A stretch of 49,153 nt of DNA from CAMYLR01 sp039588915. GTDB lineage: Bacteria > Gemmatimonadota > Gemmatimonadetes > JACCXV01 > JAHWKZ01. The notes under the pieces are model-generated. The model was not told where the DNA came from, did no database searches, and saw nothing but the letters and a program-made list of their open reading frames with translations. Positions within the stretch are counted from its first letter, which is position 1; each line of letters begins with the position of its first letter. The stretch is from the NCBI GenBank assembly GCA_039588915.1, contig JBDGYV010000008.1, forward strand, positions 1 through 49,153, given 5' to 3'. The position numbers and the translations under genes were made by a program. Shown here one piece after another: positions 1-9,087 of the stretch.

Positions 1-1
1 A

Positions 2-25
2 GGCCCTCCCAACGTCGGAAGGGCC
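2..25 (-). terminator. Terminator-like hairpin after tRNA-Gly(GCC)
   Basis: On the minus strand the arms GGCCCTTCC and GGGAGGGCC form a 9-bp stem (one U-G pair) around a 6-nt loop, 14 nt past the tRNA CCA end. The position suits a tRNA terminator. Any T-tract would lie beyond the window edge, so the call stays tentative. Confidence 0.4.
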
Positions 26-38
26 ATTCGCACACAGC

Positions 39-114
<76 letters not shown>

Positions 115-145
115 GCAATAACGAGCGATAGAACTCGTTCGTTGA

Positions 146-1069
146 GTGATAAAACTTAGATCTGGGCGACGAGAAGTGTCAAGCAGCACGTACCCAAAAC
201 GGCGCGTTGAAGCTTTGTTCTCAGACCCTTGGCTGCGATCGATCATAGTCACTAGTAGGACTTTGACGCTGGCAAGCGTCATGTGGGTCGGCGGAGTCCA
301 GTCGGGGAGCGGTCAGTCGCTGGTTTATGATCCCGATCGGGGTGAGTCGTTCCGCTATCGGACGACGAACACGCTCGCCGTGTCACAGCAGATTCTTCAA
401 CGTGAAGCCCATTATAGAGTGAGCTCGGATGGCGTCGTTCGGCTGACGTTGATGGACCCGGGCGCACGCATGCTGTGGCGGCTCGGGTTTGAGACCCTCG
501 ACCTGAACATCCAGGGGCCGCTTCCAACCCCGCGTCGGGAGGCGCTCCGCGGAACCGTGATCACGCTGTCAACGACGCCGAGCGGCGTTGTTCTCGACGC
601 CAGGGCCAGTGGTGTCGTACCCCCTGGCATCGGCGTTCGGTACCTGGAACGTTCGGCGCAGGCGTTCTTCCCGCAGCTTCCTGAAGATGGGGCTACCGCT
701 GGCGTGAGCTGGAGCGACACGCTGACCGTGACCGAGGTTCTCAAGGGTGTCACGACCGAGATCGAGACGATTCTGACGTACGCGATCGCCGACACCAGCG
801 CCCTGGCCGGTCGACCCGTGATCCCGATCGATTATAGTGGAGAGATCACAGTTCGAGGCATGGGCACCATCAGTGGTTCAAGTGTCACCGTATCGGGTCG
901 TGGCGAGATCACGGGAAACTACTTATTCGATCCGCAAGATCGGATGTTCAGCTTGCACGAGCGCAGGCAAGAACTGGAGTCGACCCTGAGCCTGACGGGC
1001 CCGAACAACGAGACCGTCGAGATTCCGAGCCGACAAGTGCTCGAAGCCCGTGCCGTGCGGCTGTTCTGA
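146..1069 (+). CDS. Secreted protein of unknown function
   Basis: I do not recognise this 307-residue protein. A hydrophobic stretch ending near VGGVQSGSGQ looks like a signal peptide. The rest is rich in Thr/Val/Gly beta-strand-like sequence without cysteines or an evident catalytic motif, so a periplasmic or outer-membrane-associated beta protein is the most that can be inferred. The start is uncertain: GTG 146 gives a long basic leader, while TTG 215 would give a compact signal peptide beginning FSDPWLRS. No Shine-Dalgarno sequence marks either. It ends 46 nt before aspS and may be transcribed separately. Confidence 0.7.
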   Translation: MIKLRSGRREVSSSTYPKRRVEALFSDPWLRSIIVTSRTLTLASVMWVGGVQSGSGQSLVYDPDRGESFRYRTTNTLAVSQQILQREAHYRVSSDGVVRLTLMDPGARMLWRLGFETLDLNIQGPLPTPRREALRGTVITLSTTPSGVVLDARASGVVPPGIGVRYLERSAQAFFPQLPEDGATAGVSWSDTLTVTEVLKGVTTEIETILTYAIADTSALAGRPVIPIDYSGEITVRGMGTISGSSVTVSGRGEITGNYLFDPQDRMFSLHERRQELESTLSLTGPNNETVEIPSRQVLEARAVRLF

Positions 1070-1090
1070 TCGCACGCAGCCAGGTATACT
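1062..1090 (+). promoter_or_regulatory. Possible aspS promoter
   Basis: A good -10 element TATACT lies at 1085-1090. The -35 candidate at 1062-1067 (TGTTCT, 17-nt spacing) is poor. The element sits in the short gap before aspS and would give a 5' UTR of about 20 nt. Confidence 0.3.
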
Positions 1091-1115
1091 GCTGCGCGCC
1101 TAACGGCAAAGCCAA

Positions 1116-2921
1116 ATGAAAGACTACCTCGCAACCTCCCTGCGAAACCGGGTAACCGGTGCACTGAGCGATGACGACGTCGGTGAGTCGGTGGCTCTCT
1201 GCGGCTGGGTCCATCGCCGGCGTGACCACGGCGGGCTCGTCTTCTTCGATTTGAGAGACCGCTACGGCCTGGTCCAATGCGTAGCCTCGCCTGAACGGCT
1301 GCCGGCTGACGTGTTCGCGGCGGTCGAGAAGCTAAGGGCGGAAGACGTGGTCGCGGTCGAGGGGGCCGTCCTCGCTCGCCCCGAGGAGAGCGTCAACCCC
1401 GAGATGGCGACCGGGTCGATCGAGGTCGATGTCGCTGCCTGTCGGCTGCTCAACGAGTCGGCGACGCCACCGTTTCCGGTGGACGTAGAGAAGGAGGGCG
1501 GCGGCGAAGTAGCTGAAGAGGTACGGCTACGACACCGCTATCTCGAGCTGCGGAGGTTGGCCCCGACCAGGGCACTCGGGTTGCGCCACAAGATCACTAT
1601 CGAGACCCGACGCTACTTGGACGGACTCGATTTTTGGGAGATCGAGACCCCGATGCTTACGCGTCGCACACCGGAGGGCGCTCGGGATTTCTTGGTTCCG
1701 TCGAGAGTTCACCCGGGTAAGTTCTACGCCCTGCCACAATCGCCGCAGCTGTACAAGCAGCTCCTCATGGTTGCTGGATACGATCGCTACTATCAGATCG
1801 CGCGGTGTTTCAGAGACGAGGATTTGCGCGCCGACCGACAACCCGAGTTTTCCCAAATCGATCTAGAAATGTCGTTTGTCACTGCTGAGGATGTGATCCA
1901 GGTCGTTACGGGGCTCTTTCGCCACCTGTTTCAATCATGCCTGGACCACGACTTAGGCGAGATTCCGACACTGACCTATGGCGAAGCGATGGCTCGCTTC
2001 GGGACCGATAAGCCCGACCTCAGGATCGCGCAGGAGCTGACCGACGTAACGGATGCGTTTGGTGACACGGGCTTTCGGGTGTTCGATGACGTCGTCAGTG
2101 TAGGCGGGCGATTGGTCGCGCTTCGAGTGCCGGCGGCCGGTGAAGAGAGCCGGGGTACGATCGATCGCTGGACCGAGGTCGCACGTGGGGCCGGCGCAAA
2201 CGGTCTGGTGTGGGCTCGTCGTCACGCCGACGATTGGCGAACCGCGGTTGACAAGTTCGTCGACCGGACGCATTGGGACGCGGCCGGGGAGATCGCGAGC
2301 GTTGAACCCGGAGATCTGCTGCTCGTCGTGGCTGGTGAAGCGCGGGCGGCGCAAGCGGCACTCGGAGAGCTGCGACTTCATGTCGCTGCCGAGCGTGATT
2401 GGGTTGACGATCGAGCCGCGTGGCGACTCTTGTGGATCGTCGACTTTCCATTGTTCGAGCGGGGTGATGATGGAAAGATCGAGCCCAGCCATCACCCGTT
2501 CACCGCGCCGCGCGGTGGGCTGGCGACGTTGGACGCCGATGACCCGTTTACGATCGAGTCGGAGGCCTACGACTTGGTTCTCAACGGTTACGAGCTCGGT
2601 AGCGGATCGATTCGTATTCACCAGCGTGAGGTGCAGGAGCGCGCTTTTGAGATGTTGGGCATCGACCGAGCGGAAGCCCAGGAGAAGTTCGGCTTCCTGC
2701 TCGAGGGATTGGAGCACGGCGCGCCGCCGCACGGCGGAATCGCGCTCGGGCTCGACCGTATTGCGATGCTGTTTGCGGGCGCCGCGAGCCTGCGTGAGGT
2801 GATCGCATTCCCAAAGACCACGAGCGCCAGCGCATTGCTCGAGGGAGCGCCGTCGATCGCGGACGAGAGCGACCTCGCCGAGCTGCATATTCGCGTGGAA
2901 GAGTCCGAGACCCCGGGTTGA
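1116..2921 (+). CDS. aspS: Aspartyl-tRNA synthetase
   Basis: This enzyme charges tRNA-Asp (or, if non-discriminating, also tRNA-Asn) with aspartate in the cytoplasm. At 601 residues it has the normal bacterial length. The N-terminal OB-fold anticodon domain contains GWVHRRRDHGGLVFFDLRDR. Class II motif 2 is FRDEDLRADRQPEF near residue 232. The bacterial GAD insertion fills roughly residues 290-430, HPFTAPR starts near 460, and motif 3 (GIALGLDRIAML) is near 540. The ATG at 1116 is the natural start; no strong Shine-Dalgarno precedes it. Whether it discriminates against tRNA-Asn cannot be told from the sequence here. Confidence 0.97.
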   Translation: MKDYLATSLRNRVTGALSDDDVGESVALCGWVHRRRDHGGLVFFDLRDRYGLVQCVASPERLPADVFAAVEKLRAEDVVAVEGAVLARPEESVNPEMATGSIEVDVAACRLLNESATPPFPVDVEKEGGGEVAEEVRLRHRYLELRRLAPTRALGLRHKITIETRRYLDGLDFWEIETPMLTRRTPEGARDFLVPSRVHPGKFYALPQSPQLYKQLLMVAGYDRYYQIARCFRDEDLRADRQPEFSQIDLEMSFVTAEDVIQVVTGLFRHLFQSCLDHDLGEIPTLTYGEAMARFGTDKPDLRIAQELTDVTDAFGDTGFRVFDDVVSVGGRLVALRVPAAGEESRGTIDRWTEVARGAGANGLVWARRHADDWRTAVDKFVDRTHWDAAGEIASVEPGDLLLVVAGEARAAQAALGELRLHVAAERDWVDDRAAWRLLWIVDFPLFERGDDGKIEPSHHPFTAPRGGLATLDADDPFTIESEAYDLVLNGYELGSGSIRIHQREVQERAFEMLGIDRAEAQEKFGFLLEGLEHGAPPHGGIALGLDRIAMLFAGAASLREVIAFPKTTSASALLEGAPSIADESDLAELHIRVEESETPG

Positions 2922-2947
2922 CGGGACGCGAGCGCGCTGCCTAGATT
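2918..2947 (+). promoter_or_regulatory. Putative promoter of the phoH operon
   Basis: TTGACG at 2918-2923 and TAGATT at 2942-2947 are separated by 18 nt, close to the sigma-70 consensus. The -35 overlaps the aspS stop codon. Predicted transcription would begin only a few nucleotides before the phoH GTG at 2960, so the transcript may be nearly leaderless. Confidence 0.45.
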
Positions 2948-2959
2948 ATCTGTCTAGTT

Positions 2960-3946
2960 GTGGTTATTGAAGCCTCTTCCCGCAGCCAAGCTATCCGGCT
3001 GGACGGCGTCGATCAGTTGGCGCTCTTCGGAACACAAGACAAAAACCTTAAGCTGATCGAGAATCTCAGCGGAACGCGTATGGTCGTTCGCTCTGGCGAA
3101 TTACGCGTCCGTGGTGGTGATCGCGCCGTGGGCCGTGCGACAGGGCTGATCGAACACTTGATCGAGTTGGTGCAAACGGGTGCCGGCTTCGACGTGGAGG
3201 ACATCCGCCGTCTCTATGATGGATTGGAGGCTGGCGCGGTCGAGTTGCCGTCTTCTGCGGGTGCCGAGCGGGTGGCGATTCGCGGTACACAGAAGATCAT
3301 TCGCCCCAAGACTGCAGGACAGGAATCGTACCTGGCGGCGATGGCCGAGAATGATATCGTGGTCTCGATCGGTCCGGCGGGCACCGGCAAGACCTACTTG
3401 GCCGTAGCGATGGCGATCGACGCGCTTCAACGGCGCGCGGTCCGCCGCATCATCCTCGCGAGGCCGGCCGTGGAGGCCGGTGAGACGCTCGGTTTTTTGC
3501 CAGGTGACCTGCAGGAGAAAGTCGATCCGTACCTCCGGCCGCTGTACGATGCGCTCGAAGACATGCTTCCGGGAGATCGGGTGCGTCGCCACATCGAGAC
3601 GCGTGTAATCGAGATCGCACCGCTGGCTTACATGCGTGGCCGAACGTTGGCGGATGCGTTCGTGATCCTTGACGAGGCGCAGAACGCGACCACTCGTCAG
3701 ATGAAGATGTTCTTGACGCGTCTGGGGCTCAACTCGAGGGCGGTTATCACCGGTGACAAAACACAGATCGATCTACCGCCGGCAGAGTTTTCGGGTTTAC
3801 TTCAGATCGAACGCATTCTGACCGGAATCGACGGCATCGAGTTTGTCTATTTGACGGCACAAGATGTCGTCCGTCACGCGCTCGTCCAGAAGATCATCAC
3901 GGCCTACGAGAAGTTGGTGCCAACCGACCCGGAGCGGGACAAGTGA
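2960..3946 (+). CDS. phoH: PhoH-like ATPase (PhoL/YbeZ type)
   Basis: A cytoplasmic P-loop ATPase of the PhoH family, 328 residues, usually encoded beside ybeY and linked to RNA and ribosome metabolism. An N-terminal region with LALFGTQDKNLKLIE precedes the ATPase core. Walker A is GPAGTGKTYLA from residue 138; Walker B is ILDEAQN near 238, followed by TGDKTQIDLP. The GTG at 2960 gives the family-typical N-terminus, but no Shine-Dalgarno precedes it. It heads an operon: its stop overlaps the next gene's GTG by 4 nt, and ybeY lies one gene further on. Confidence 0.93.
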   Translation: MVIEASSRSQAIRLDGVDQLALFGTQDKNLKLIENLSGTRMVVRSGELRVRGGDRAVGRATGLIEHLIELVQTGAGFDVEDIRRLYDGLEAGAVELPSSAGAERVAIRGTQKIIRPKTAGQESYLAAMAENDIVVSIGPAGTGKTYLAVAMAIDALQRRAVRRIILARPAVEAGETLGFLPGDLQEKVDPYLRPLYDALEDMLPGDRVRRHIETRVIEIAPLAYMRGRTLADAFVILDEAQNATTRQMKMFLTRLGLNSRAVITGDKTQIDLPPAEFSGLLQIERILTGIDGIEFVYLTAQDVVRHALVQKIITAYEKLVPTDPERDK

Positions 3947-6216
3947 GCGCTAGTCACTGGAGCCGCCTGGTTCACAGGCTGACCGTGCTTCGCGATGGAT
4001 GGAAGTCGGGCCGTGATGCCGAGTCTCCGCGCGGGCTGACGTTCCGCTTGGGTCTTGTGATGGTCATCGCGCTGCTCACGCTGATCCTCTTTCCGCCAGA
4101 GGGCGGTTACGAGGTGCCCGCCGTTCGCGTGGGGGTGGTGGCTTCCGAGGATGTGTTGGCGCCGTTCGATTTTCCGGTTCTTCGAGATGAGAGCGAATTG
4201 GAGGAGCTGCAGGAACGGGCGGCGATCTCCGTCCCGCCAGTCTTCTCGCACGAGCCGGCGCTGGCGGACTCGGCTGTGGCCGAGCTCGACGCTTATCTGA
4301 GCCGATTCGAAGTTGATTCCCCGAGCGCAGCCGAGCTCGCACAACTCAACCGGGTCAATGGCCGAAGCGTAGGGCTGCGACCCACCGAGCAGAGAACGTT
4401 GACCGACCCCGGCGTCCGTGCTGAGATCCGCTCCTTAGCGCGTCAGGTGCTGCCAGCGGTTTACGTCGAACACCTCATGTTGCAAGCCGCCGATCTGGGT
4501 CGAATCCCGGGCACTCAGATCTCAGTATTGCGACCGGATGGAAGCGAGGGGGTGGTACCGCGATCTGAGATCCTCGGGTTGCGGCCTGGTGCCGAGATCC
4601 CAGCGCTGAGACGATTGTCACCGATTGAAGACCCAGCGGTCCAGCGGATCGCCGAGCAGTTGTTGCCGGCTGTTGTCCCCGCCAATCTCGAACCGCATCC
4701 GTCTCTGACCGTGCTGCGCCGGTCAGAAGCGCGACGAACGGTGAGCCCGGTGAAGAGCGAGGTGCTCGAAGGCGAGCTGGTCGTCGCCGAGCATACCCGC
4801 GTCAGCCCGGAGCAGGCCGAGAAGCTCCGCAGCCTGTCGGATGAGCTGAATCGTCGCCGCGGCGGGGTTACGGTGGACGACATCCGTGCGGCGCTCGGAT
4901 CGTTGTTCATTGGGGTCGTGCTGCTGTTCTTGTTTGGCTTCTTTCTGTTCATGTACCGAGGCGATGTTTTTGGAGATTATCGTGCCGTCGGCGTCCTAAC
5001 GATGATTTGGGCGCTGGTGGCCGGGTTGGCGGCCGTGTTCGATCGCGTTGAGGCGATCCCCGTGTACGCAGCTCCGATTGCGTTTGGTTCGGTGATGGTG
5101 GCGATCCTCTGGGACGCTCGGCTTAGCGTGGCGTTTACCCTATTCAGTGCCGTCTACCTGAGCGCGCAGGTGGAACCCGGTTTTCCGCTGTTGTGGACGG
5201 GGATCGTCTGCGGATTAGCAGGTGCGTGGAGCGTGCGCCGCATCCGCCGGAGGACACACTTCTACGAGACCCTGCTGTTCATTATCGTGGGGTACGCAAT
5301 TGCGCTTGCAGCTCTGGGCCTGACCCAATTCTGGGGTTGGGGGGACTTCGGCGTGGCGCTGGGTTGGGGTGCGCTGAGTGCCGGCCTGGCGGTCTTCCTC
5401 GCGATGGGTCTATTGCCCTTTCTGGAGTGGGCTTCCGGTCGGACCACCGATCTCACGCTGCTCGAGCTCGCCGATCTCAACCGACCGCTGCTAAAGGAGC
5501 TGAATCTCCAGGCGCCGGGTTCGTACCATCATTCAATTATCGTCGGCAACCTCGCCGAGGCTGCGACCGAGGGTATTGGGGCCAACTCGCTCCTGACCCG
5601 TGTTGGTGCCTACTATCACGATATCGGAAAGGTGAAGCGACCCGAATACTTCGCCGAAAACCAACGCGGGGGAGTCAACCCTCATACCTCGCTGAGCCCC
5701 GAGGCAAGTGCTCGGATCGTGTCTCGCCACGTCCACGACGGCATAGAGATGGCGACGGCAGTGGGTCTTCCGGAAGACGTCATCGACTTCATTCGCGAAC
5801 ACCACGGCACGACTCGCCTGACGTATTTTTGGCACAAGGCGGAGCAGCAAGGTCGAGGTCATGACCGGATGGCGAACGATTTCGTGTACCCGGGACCACG
5901 ACCACGATCGAAGGAGACCGCGGTTGTCATGCTCGCTGACTCCGTCGAAGCCGCCTGCCGGGTCGTGAGCGATCCATCCCCGGAGAGCTTCCGGAAAGCC
6001 GTTCGTCGCATCGTGGAGATGAAGTTGGAGGAGCACCAGCTCGACGAGGCTGACCTGACTTTTCGTGACCTAGCCATAGTGCAGGAGAAGTTTGTCTCTG
6101 TATTGGGCGGGATTCACCACCACCGGATCGATTACCCGACGGTGTCACTGCACGCCCCCGAGGCCCGAGATGAGCCTTCGGATCCACTTTCATCCACTGG
6201 TCGAACCCCCGTCTGA
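3943..6216 (+). CDS. 7TM receptor-HD phosphodiesterase, PgpH-like
   Basis: Membrane HD-domain protein of the 7TMR-HD family; characterised members (Listeria PgpH) hydrolyse c-di-AMP. Of its 757 residues, a TM segment near residue 40 is followed by a large extracytoplasmic 7TMR-HDED region, a cluster of TM helices at about 320-500, and a cytoplasmic HD domain. Metal-binding signatures are visible: the HHS motif near 528, YYHDIGK with HD at 559-560, and a later REHHGTT. The gene starts with GTG inside the phoH stop (4-nt overlap) and ends 47 nt inside ybeY. A c-di-AMP substrate is inferred from the family; no cyclase is in the window. Confidence 0.9.
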   Translation: MSASHWSRLVHRLTVLRDGWKSGRDAESPRGLTFRLGLVMVIALLTLILFPPEGGYEVPAVRVGVVASEDVLAPFDFPVLRDESELEELQERAAISVPPVFSHEPALADSAVAELDAYLSRFEVDSPSAAELAQLNRVNGRSVGLRPTEQRTLTDPGVRAEIRSLARQVLPAVYVEHLMLQAADLGRIPGTQISVLRPDGSEGVVPRSEILGLRPGAEIPALRRLSPIEDPAVQRIAEQLLPAVVPANLEPHPSLTVLRRSEARRTVSPVKSEVLEGELVVAEHTRVSPEQAEKLRSLSDELNRRRGGVTVDDIRAALGSLFIGVVLLFLFGFFLFMYRGDVFGDYRAVGVLTMIWALVAGLAAVFDRVEAIPVYAAPIAFGSVMVAILWDARLSVAFTLFSAVYLSAQVEPGFPLLWTGIVCGLAGAWSVRRIRRRTHFYETLLFIIVGYAIALAALGLTQFWGWGDFGVALGWGALSAGLAVFLAMGLLPFLEWASGRTTDLTLLELADLNRPLLKELNLQAPGSYHHSIIVGNLAEAATEGIGANSLLTRVGAYYHDIGKVKRPEYFAENQRGGVNPHTSLSPEASARIVSRHVHDGIEMATAVGLPEDVIDFIREHHGTTRLTYFWHKAEQQGRGHDRMANDFVYPGPRPRSKETAVVMLADSVEAACRVVSDPSPESFRKAVRRIVEMKLEEHQLDEADLTFRDLAIVQEKFVSVLGGIHHHRIDYPTVSLHAPEARDEPSDPLSSTGRTPV

Positions 6217-6607
6217 GCTCGATTCCTTTCCCGTCCAGACGCTAGCCTTGCTATTGGCTGAGGGGGGATTGGAGGTCGGCACGGTGAACTGCATCCTCAC
6301 CGATGACGAGGACCTAGCTCGATTGAACGAGCAGTTTCGTGCCAAGGGGGGCCCGACAGCCGTGCTCGCGTTTCCGTACGAACTCGAGCGATCCGGCGGG
6401 GTCATTGGTGACATTTACGTGTCGATTGATCGAGCACGTGAGCAGGCTACCCGACGTGCGGAGCCTCTTCAGCGCGAACTCTGCAGGTTGTTCGTTCACG
6501 GTGCCCTGCACCTGGCGGGTTACGATCATGAGACGGAGTCAACCGACCAGACCATGCGAGAGAAACAGGAACAGTGGGTTCAGTGCGCCGTCACCGAAGG
6601 GGGTTAG
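6170..6607 (+). CDS. ybeY: Endoribonuclease YbeY, rRNA maturation factor
   Basis: YbeY is a single-strand endoribonuclease that takes part in 16S rRNA 3'-end processing and ribosome quality control. The zinc-binding signature HGALHLAGYDH, with its three histidines, is intact near the C-terminus. I chose ATG 6170 (MSLRIHF), giving 145 residues, the usual family length; the frame is open further upstream, but that part would be read inside the HD gene. It overlaps the preceding gene by 47 nt, and the phoH - HD - ybeY order is a classic arrangement. Confidence 0.93.
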   Translation: MSLRIHFHPLVEPPSELDSFPVQTLALLLAEGGLEVGTVNCILTDDEDLARLNEQFRAKGGPTAVLAFPYELERSGGVIGDIYVSIDRAREQATRRAEPLQRELCRLFVHGALHLAGYDHETESTDQTMREKQEQWVQCAVTEGG

Positions 6608-6631
6608 GCGCCTGATCGAGAGGCGATTCGG

Positions 6632-7849
6632 ATGAACGAAATCGGACTCCTCGTAGCGGCTTTTCTTGGATTCGCCGGGATCAGCTTCTTTGCGCTTTGT
6701 GAGGGCTCGTTGTTCTCGCTCAAGCCGAATCAACTGACCGCTGAGATGACGAGTGTAGCAGAGCTCATCCGCAGTCCCGATCAGCTTCAACGTGGAACCT
6801 CATTTGGCCGGATTGTCTTTTTTGTATGGATGGCGGCCACGAGCTGGTTGACGGCAGACTTGCTGACGGGCGAGCGGTTTGGTGTTCTAGTCGGGCTTGG
6901 ATCGGTGCTAGCTGTGGCATTGATCGCGCTGGTGTTTGCCGATCGGGTGGCGCGCGCAATCGGCGCCGAGCGACCCGAGGCGTGGGCACGAAGGACCGCT
7001 CCGGTATTGGTGGTGTGGACAAGAGCGGTCGAGCCAGCAATGGTGATTCTCGGACATCTGGACGACTTGTGGCGGCGGGCGGATTCGAGCGCCCCAGACG
7101 AAGACGCGTCGGACACTGACCAGGCCTCGCCAGACGCACCGTCGCTTTTCTCGTTTGGCGAGACAACCGTGCGCGAGGTCATGACGCCGCGCCCTGATGT
7201 GGTGGCTATAGAGGCGGGTTCCTCGTGGCGCGACGCGGTGGAGCTGGTCAAAAGCACAGGCCACTCGCGCATTCCGGTCCACCGGGGCGACTTGGATACG
7301 ATGGTCGGGGTCTTGTACGCGAAGGAGCTGGTCGTGTTCGCCCACGGGTTGGCGAAGGCCCCCAACACGATCGAAGAGCTCTTGTGGGAGCCGACCTTCG
7401 TTCCCGAGGCGAAGAGAATCGATGATCTACTACGAGAGTTCCAACGCGACCGTATCCACATGGCGATCGTCGTCGACGAGTACGGTGGTATGGCGGGGGT
7501 CGTAACGCTCGAGGACATCATCGAAGAGTTGGTTGGGGAGATACGCGACGAGCACGATCGTGAGGAGCCCCGTGTCGAGCTGATCGCCGGCGGGCGGTAT
7601 CGGCTGGACGGCGGTTTCGATCTCGACGACTTCAACGAGCTGACTGGTGCCGATCTACGGGCGGACGAAGTCGAAACGGTTGGTGGGCTGGTAGCGAGTG
7701 AGATGGGGAGGATCGCCCAAGGCGGGGAAGAGGTCCGCCTGGCTGATTGGCTTTTCCGGGTCGAGGCCGTCGATGGCAAGCGGATCACCAAGGTGATCGC
7801 TGAGCCGCTCGATGATGATGAATCGGCTGCCAAAGGTGACGCCGCTTGA
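6632..7849 (+). CDS. CNNM/CorC-family transporter with CBS pair (first copy)
   Basis: Membrane protein of the CNNM/CorB-HlyC family, implicated in Mg2+ (or other divalent cation) export. Its 405 residues run as follows: TM helices in a DUF21-like region (about 1-140), a cytoplasmic CBS pair starting near VREVMTPRPDVVAIE, the hallmark EYGGMAGVVTLEDIIEELVGEI, and a C-terminal CorC/HlyC domain. The DUF21 region is short and somewhat divergent. The ATG at 6632 follows ybeY by 24 nt. A paralogue overlaps its 3' end by 4 nt, so the two are probably translated together and may hetero-oligomerise (inference). Confidence 0.9.
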   Translation: MNEIGLLVAAFLGFAGISFFALCEGSLFSLKPNQLTAEMTSVAELIRSPDQLQRGTSFGRIVFFVWMAATSWLTADLLTGERFGVLVGLGSVLAVALIALVFADRVARAIGAERPEAWARRTAPVLVVWTRAVEPAMVILGHLDDLWRRADSSAPDEDASDTDQASPDAPSLFSFGETTVREVMTPRPDVVAIEAGSSWRDAVELVKSTGHSRIPVHRGDLDTMVGVLYAKELVVFAHGLAKAPNTIEELLWEPTFVPEAKRIDDLLREFQRDRIHMAIVVDEYGGMAGVVTLEDIIEELVGEIRDEHDREEPRVELIAGGRYRLDGGFDLDDFNELTGADLRADEVETVGGLVASEMGRIAQGGEEVRLADWLFRVEAVDGKRITKVIAEPLDDDESAAKGDAA

Positions 7850-9075
7850 TCGCCCTGTTGGGCATTGCAGCGGCGGTTGCCACCGCCACCTTTTTTGCCG
7901 CCTCCGAGAGGATGTTGCTGTCGGCCGGCCGAGTGCGGCTACAGCGATGGGTCTTGGACACCGTCCGCGGATCGGGTTGGGCATCGGCCCGCTTTGGTGA
8001 ATCGCCGGGCCATTTGTTGGGACCGATTCGCGCAGGACACGCAGTGGCGGTCGCAGCAGCCGCGGTTCTCATGGCCGCAACGATGCAGCGATTTGCGGGT
8101 GGATCGGCTTGGGTTGTGGCCATAGTCGTCACGCTCATTCTAGGGCCGCTCCTGTTCGGGGCCGAGGAGGTGGTGTCGGGCACGATCGTTGACGGTGGGC
8201 GTGATCGAACGTCAGCCTCGACAGTCCGAATCCTCAGCGCTGGAACCTGGATCTTCGGACCGATCAGTCGGTTTGCTGACCGAATCGCGTCTTTGATTTT
8301 CCAGTACGCCGGCGGAACGTCAGAGATGCAAGCCGCGCTGGATCAGCGCGGCCTTGAGTTGATGCTCGTTGAGGGTGAGCGCGAGGGGTTAGTGGAATCT
8401 GGTGAACGGGAGATCATCAGTGGTGTGTTCGAGTTTGGTCGCACGAGAGTCGAGGACATCATGACCCCGGTCAACCGGGTCGTTGATGCCGGGTGGGACG
8501 CGACGATCGGTGATATCACCGCGCTGGTTCGACGCACCGGTTTTTCCCGCATACCGATTCGAGGTCCTGACTCGGTATCGATTCTCGGCATGGTGCACGT
8601 GTTTGATCTGTTTGGTGGCGCTCCCGAGCAAAGACCAGCCGCGCGTCCTGTCGTTCACAGCAGTCCTGGTACCCGTTGTGACACGCTGCTGCTCGAGATG
8701 AAGCGTCGCCGTTGCCACCTCGCGGTCATTTCTGATGACGCGGAGGTCATTGGCATGGTCACCCTGGAGGACTTGGTCGAGGAATTGGTAGGCGATATTC
8801 GAGATGAGCACGATACCCAACCCGAGCCGAATCGTCGCGCGTTCGTCGTTGACGGCCAAGTACCGATCACGGAGATTAACAGTGCGCGCGGTGTCGACCT
8901 GCCGACGGATCGAGCCGAGACCGTGGCCGGATTTGTGATCGCTCGGCTCGGGCGGATCCCCAAAGTGGGCGACGTGATCGTCCATCGGGGATGGACGCTC
9001 GACGTACTTGATGCCACGCCACAACGTGTACGCAAGGTGCGGTTCCGGCGGCGCACACCTTTCCCAGCCGACTAA
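7846..9075 (+). CDS. CNNM/CorC-family transporter with CBS pair (second copy)
   Basis: Second tandem member of the CNNM/CorC family, 409 residues, with the same plan: N-terminal TM region (to about 150), CBS pair from VEDIMTPVNRVVDAGW, then MVTLEDLVEELVGDIRDEHD and a CorC/HlyC C-terminal domain. It starts at TTG 7846 within the stop codon of the first copy (TTGA overlap). The CBS hallmark is less canonical here than in copy one: SDDAEVIGMVTLED replaces DEYGGMAGVVTLED. The two copies may therefore differ in regulation. mgtE follows after 12 nt, making a three-gene cation-transport block. Confidence 0.88.
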   Translation: MIALLGIAAAVATATFFAASERMLLSAGRVRLQRWVLDTVRGSGWASARFGESPGHLLGPIRAGHAVAVAAAAVLMAATMQRFAGGSAWVVAIVVTLILGPLLFGAEEVVSGTIVDGGRDRTSASTVRILSAGTWIFGPISRFADRIASLIFQYAGGTSEMQAALDQRGLELMLVEGEREGLVESGEREIISGVFEFGRTRVEDIMTPVNRVVDAGWDATIGDITALVRRTGFSRIPIRGPDSVSILGMVHVFDLFGGAPEQRPAARPVVHSSPGTRCDTLLLEMKRRRCHLAVISDDAEVIGMVTLEDLVEELVGDIRDEHDTQPEPNRRAFVVDGQVPITEINSARGVDLPTDRAETVAGFVIARLGRIPKVGDVIVHRGWTLDVLDATPQRVRKVRFRRRTPFPAD

Positions 9076-9087
9076 GCGGATTGGACG

